Assembly: GCA_964605205.1 (NCBI GenBank)
Contig: CAZSBL010000150.1
Coordinates: forward strand, 1-8,376
Direction: 5' to 3'
Length of the DNA stretch: 8,376 nt
From: JAWVYT01 sp964605205
GTDB taxonomy: Bacteria; Gemmatimonadota; Gemmatimonadetes; Longimicrobiales; RSA9
Part shown: in pieces, positions 5,622-8,376 of the stretch
How positions within the stretch are numbered: position 1 is the stretch's first letter
Layout of the letters: the number at the start of each line of letters is the position of its first letter
Made by a program: the position numbers and the translations under genes
Notes under the pieces: model-generated
Database searches by the model: none
What the model saw: only the letters and a program-made list of their open reading frames with translations
What the model was told of the DNA's origin: nothing

Positions 5622-6512
5622 TCAGTCCTTCCACTCCCGATACACCGCCTCCGCAGCGTCGATGAACGGCGGGTGCGCCGGTGCCCAGCCGAACGCCTCG
5701 GCCCGGCGGCAGCCCACCACCTGGTCCATGGTCAGGGCGTCGGCGAAGGCGCCCATCTCCTGGCGGGCCTCCTCTACCCGGAGCCGCTGCGTATCGCCGC
5801 CGGCGCCGGCGGCCCGGCTGGCGGCCATGGCCAGATCGCCCACCCGCTCGGCGGGCTCGGCGCAGTGGAAGATCCCGCGACCCTGCTCCTCGATCACCAT
5901 CCGGTAGAGACGCGCCACGTCGCCGCGGTAGACCGGTGACCAGCGGTTGGCGCCGTCGCCCACGAACTCGGCGGCGCCATCCCCCTCGGCGGTGGCGAAG
6001 AAGCGGGCGAAGGAGCCGTCCTTCCCGCCGTAGACCATCCCCGGCCGGATGACCGACGTGGTCAGGTCGTCGCTGCCGGCGTCGAGGACCCGATCCTCGT
6101 GGCCAACCCGCCACGCCACCAGCTCCGGTGCGCCCTCGGTGGACGCGTCCTCGTGGGCGGGCTCGTCACCGGTCTCGCCCAGCACGAAGCAGCCGGAGGT
6201 GTAGACCATGATCCGGGCCGGGCCTTCGTCGGCGGCCCCGAGCATGGCGTCTACGGCCGCCCGGTCCACCTCCACGCGGGCGTCGGAGTGCTCGGCCGCC
6301 AGGTGGACCAGCGCGTCGGCGGTCATGAGCGCGTCATGGTAGCTGTCGGTGTCCCGGAGATCGCCCACCACCGGCTCGGCGCCCAGCTCCCGCAGGTAGT
6401 CGGCCTTCTCCGCCAGCCGGGTGAGCCCCATGACCCGGTGCTCCGCATCGACCAGCTCCCGGACCACCGCGCTCCCGATGTACCCGGTGGCGCCCGTCAC
6501 GAATATTCTCAC
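5622..6512 (-). CDS. Atypical extended SDR (NAD-dependent epimerase/dehydratase family)
   Basis: 296 residues with a Rossmann fold. The nucleotide-binding loop is GATGYIG at 7-13, an Asp at 51 (GDLRD) probably contacts the adenine, and LVHLAA at 68-73 and VYTSG at 103-107 are standard extended-SDR strands. RPGMVYGGKDGS at 156-167 and GDGANRWSPVYRGDVARL at 185-202 give the substrate half. Where the catalytic YxxxK should be, the sequence reads ELVAWRVGHEDRVL (130-143) with no Tyr-Lys pair, so it may belong to the atypical SDRs and act as a reductase with other residues or as a binding protein. The start is GTG at 6512: its GTGA overlaps the TGA of the preceding nucleotidyltransferase by 4 nt, and GAGGAG lies 5 nt upstream inside that gene. 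Last gene visible in the operon; substrate unknown, an activated sugar being plausible from context. Confidence 0.9.
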   Translation of the reverse strand: MRIFVTGATGYIGSAVVRELVDAEHRVMGLTRLAEKADYLRELGAEPVVGDLRDTDSYHDALMTADALVHLAAEHSDARVEVDRAAVDAMLGAADEGPARIMVYTSGCFVLGETGDEPAHEDASTEGAPELVAWRVGHEDRVLDAGSDDLTTSVIRPGMVYGGKDGSFARFFATAEGDGAAEFVGDGANRWSPVYRGDVARLYRMVIEEQGRGIFHCAEPAERVGDLAMAASRAAGAGGDTQRLRVEEARQEMGAFADALTMDQVVGCRRAEAFGWAPAHPPFIDAAEAVYREWKD

Positions 6513-7249
6513 TGCTGCTCCTCGTTTCCGTTCGACCGGCGGAAGAACCGCCGGGCTCTTTCCAGTCGGTCCGGATCGCCGATCTCGAGCCAGAGCGACC
6601 CGGTGATGTCGTACGGCAGGATCCGGTACTCGCCGGCCAGCCGGAGGTACGGCTCGATGATGGAGTACGCGCCGTCGTCCAGATGATGGAAGATCTCCGG
6701 CGAGACCACGTGGATCCCGGCGAAGGCCCGCTCCACCGCCTCTCCACGCACCGGGCGTGCCGCGTCCTCGCCGCCGCCGGGCCGCGTATCGACCCGGGCC
6801 TGGAGCCCGTCGTCATCGAAGCGGAGGAAGCGGCTCGCCTCCCTACGCTGCACGGCCAGCGTGGCGAGAACGCCCGCCTCCCGGTGCGTGTCGACCATGG
6901 CCGCCAGGTCCGCGTCGGTGATGACGTCCACGTTGTGCAGCAGGAACGGCCTGTCGCGGAAGTGCTCCCGGGCGTGGGCGAGACCGCCCCCCGTCTCCAG
7001 CGGCCGGTCCCGCTCCCACGAGATGCGGACGTCCACGCCGAAGCCGTCCCGGGCCTCGATGAAGTCCACCACCTGGTCGCCGTGATGGTGGACGTTCACG
7101 ATGAGCCGGTCCACGCCCGCGTCCACCATCCGGCGGGCCACCCGCTCCAGCATCGGCACGCCGCCCACGGGGATCAGCGCCTTGGGCGTCTCGTCGGTCA
7201 AGGGCCGGAGCCGGGTCCCGAGCCCGGCGGCCAGGATCATCCCGTCCAT
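6509..7249 (-). CDS. MurU-like sugar-1-phosphate nucleotidyltransferase
   Basis: 246 residues. It should transfer a nucleotidyl group from an NTP to a sugar-1-phosphate, making an NDP-sugar in the cytoplasm. The pyrophosphorylase signature is at 6-27 (LAAGLGTRLRPL, then TPKALIP), with the NTP-binding GxGTR loop and K23. LETGGG at 84-89 and NVDVITD at 106-112, with D108 as the probable metal ligand, resemble MurU (MurNAc-1-phosphate uridylyltransferase) and related mannose-1-phosphate guanylyltransferases. WLEIGDP near the end (about 222-228) is the usual C-terminal metal/substrate motif. The C-terminal beta-helix acyltransferase domain of GlmU/GCD1-type enzymes is absent. The reading frame extends upstream to 7402, but the ATG at 7249 is chosen because it begins the conserved fold and shares one base with the TGA of the kinase-RapZ gene (TGATG), typical of coupled translation. 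Nucleotide and sugar specificity are inferred from the neighbouring kinase only. Confidence 0.92.
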   Translation of the reverse strand: MDGMILAAGLGTRLRPLTDETPKALIPVGGVPMLERVARRMVDAGVDRLIVNVHHHGDQVVDFIEARDGFGVDVRISWERDRPLETGGGLAHAREHFRDRPFLLHNVDVITDADLAAMVDTHREAGVLATLAVQRREASRFLRFDDDGLQARVDTRPGGGEDAARPVRGEAVERAFAGIHVVSPEIFHHLDDGAYSIIEPYLRLAGEYRILPYDITGSLWLEIGDPDRLERARRFFRRSNGNEEQQ

Positions 7250-8376
7250 CACGAGGGGCCACCGGCGGGCCTGGCCGCCTCCGTCGGCCAACCGTCGGCC
7301 TCCCGGTGCGTCACCCGGACGCCGACCCCGGGGTAGGCCTCCCGGAGGTGGGCAGCCAGCCGCTCGCTCATGTACACGGACCGGTGCTGCCCGCCGGTGC
7401 ACCCGAAGGAGACGGCCAGACTGGTGAACCCCCGGCGCAGGTACTCCTCGACCTGGGCGTCCACCAGCTCACGGACGCCGTTCCAGAAGTGACGGGTCTC
7501 GTCGCGCTCGTCGAGGAACGCACGGGTCCCCTCGTCGAAACCGGACTCGGCACGGTGCGCGTCCAGCCGCCCGGGGTTGGGCAGCGCCCGGCAGTCGAAG
7601 ACGAACCCGCCACCGTGGGGGTCCGGGTCCCGGGGGTAGCCTCGCCGGTAGCTGAAGCTGGTGACGCGGACCGTCAGCTCCCCGTCGCCCTGGCCGGGGG
7701 TCCAGTCACTGAACCGGTCGATGATACGACGGAAGACGGCCTCCACCTCCGGCATGGCCACCGGCAGGCCCCGGCCGCCCGCGTCGAGCAGCGCCTCCAG
7801 GTTGCGGGCCGCGTGGGGCACCGACTGGAGGAAGCGGGGCTTGCCCTCGTGGAAGCCCCGGTAGCCGTACGCGCCCATGGCCTGGAGGAGGCGGACCACC
7901 ACGTAGCCGCGGTAGCGGTGCCTGAACCCGTGGCGGTCCACATCGATCTGCTCCTCGAGGGCGTCCAGGTAGTGCTCGAGGAGCGCGTCGCGGAGCGGCT
8001 CGGGGAGGGCGGCCTTGGCGTCGTAGAGGAGGCTCGCCGGGTCGTAGTGCAGCGCGCCCCGCCGCCCGCCCTGGTAGTCGATGAGCCACGGCTCGCCGTC
8101 CCGCAGCATCACGTTCCGGGACTGGAAATCGCGGTACAGGAAGTGGGACGTGTCGGTCTCGAGGAGGAACGCCATGAGGGCGTCGAAATCGTCCTCGAGC
8201 CGCTGCTCGTTGAACTCCACGTGGGCCAGCTTCAGGAAGTGGTACTTGAAGTAGTTCAGGTCCCACCGGATGGACTGCTCGTCGAACGCGCTCCGGGGGT
8301 AGGCGACGCCGAAGTCCAGGATCCGACCGCCCTCCACCTGCAGCCGCGGCAGCAGCCCCAGCACCCGGCGGTAGAC
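7249..8376 (-). CDS. AmgK/APH-type kinase fused to RapZ C-terminal domain (N-terminus beyond right edge)
   Basis: 375 residues are visible and the frame is open to base 8376; the kinase N-lobe is missing, so the apparent GTG at 8364 is not the true start. The first half is an aminoglycoside-phosphotransferase-fold kinase: YRDFQSRN at 81-88 (catalytic D83, N88) and WLIDYQGG at 97-104 (metal-binding D100), then a helical C-lobe to about 225. This class includes AmgK, which phosphorylates MurNAc/GlcNAc at C1. Residues about 234-355 match the RapZ C-terminal domain: SFSYRRGYP (240-248), FVFDCRALPNPG (258-269), and the GCTGGQHRSVY loop (325-335), the phosphosugar pocket of RapZ. The P-loop kinase domain of RapZ is absent. 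In E. coli that C-terminal domain binds glucosamine-6-phosphate and regulatory RNA; here it may tune the kinase. First visible gene of the operon, overlapping the MurU-like gene by 1 nt. Sugar specificity is inferred. Confidence 0.92.
   Translation of the reverse strand, partial: VYRRVLGLLPRLQVEGGRILDFGVAYPRSAFDEQSIRWDLNYFKYHFLKLAHVEFNEQRLEDDFDALMAFLLETDTSHFLYRDFQSRNVMLRDGEPWLIDYQGGRRGALHYDPASLLYDAKAALPEPLRDALLEHYLDALEEQIDVDRHGFRHRYRGYVVVRLLQAMGAYGYRGFHEGKPRFLQSVPHAARNLEALLDAGGRGLPVAMPEVEAVFRRIIDRFSDWTPGQGDGELTVRVTSFSYRRGYPRDPDPHGGGFVFDCRALPNPGRLDAHRAESGFDEGTRAFLDERDETRHFWNGVRELVDAQVEEYLRRGFTSLAVSFGCTGGQHRSVYMSERLAAHLREAYPGVGVRVTHREADGWPTEAARPAGGPS

Noticed and set aside
7250..7402. N-terminal extension of the MurU-like gene to a start at 7402.
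   Set aside because: The extra 51 codons lie within the end of the kinase-RapZ gene, read as Arg/Pro/Gly-rich sequence, and the conserved fold begins at the ATG at 7249.
1..8376. CRISPR array, insertion sequence, prophage or integron features.
   Set aside because: No regularly spaced repeats, transposase or integrase motifs, terminal inverted repeats or target duplications were seen.

Overview
The window is very GC-rich, bacterial and densely coded, with mostly GTG or ATG starts and purine-rich ribosome binding sites. An exported beta-barrel protein with a SPOR domain, plus a MurNAc/GlcNAc-type kinase next to a MurU-like nucleotidyltransferase, point to a Gram-negative (diderm) cell. The gene mix (bacterial OPT transporter, kinase-RapZ fusion, rhomboid with a conserved C-terminal tail) recalls Gemmatimonadota-type genomes. 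That placement is inference only, because no ribosomal or other phylogenetic marker is present.

Layout, left to right. (1) 1-1264, minus: the N-terminal 421 codons of an OPT-family oligopeptide transporter that runs off the left edge. (2) 1265-1632: the longest gene-free stretch, holding a cluster of GACGTC sites and an operator-like inverted repeat. (3) 1633-1827, plus: a short ORF that is only the C-terminal CxxC/CxxC end of a Mut7-C RNase protein, with no PIN-like nuclease part in front; it is probably a remnant. (4) 2059-3246, plus: a secreted protein made of a predicted outer-membrane beta-barrel, a short coiled coil, an Ala/Pro linker and a SPOR domain. (5) 3359-3775, minus: a small charged helical protein built of seven consecutive 11-residue repeats. 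(6) 3890-4663, minus: a SprT-like zinc metalloprotease. (7) 4863-5621, plus: a rhomboid intramembrane serine protease. (8) 5622-8376, minus: a tightly overlapping three-gene operon, in transcription order a kinase-RapZ C-terminal fusion (N-terminus beyond the right edge), a MurU-like sugar-1-phosphate nucleotidyltransferase, and an atypical extended SDR.

The most interesting unit is the right-hand operon. A phosphotransferase of the AmgK/APH type followed by a MurU-like nucleotidyltransferase is the logic of the anomeric amino-sugar recycling route (sugar to sugar-1-phosphate to NDP-sugar). Here the kinase is fused to the RapZ C-terminal domain, which in E. coli RapZ senses glucosamine-6-phosphate. 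The arrangement suggests a recycling kinase with a built-in amino-sugar sensor. Junctions of 1 and 4 bp imply translational coupling. The SDR at the end of the operon seems to lack the classical YxxxK catalytic pair.

Every call rests on motif recognition and gene context by eye; no database search was run.
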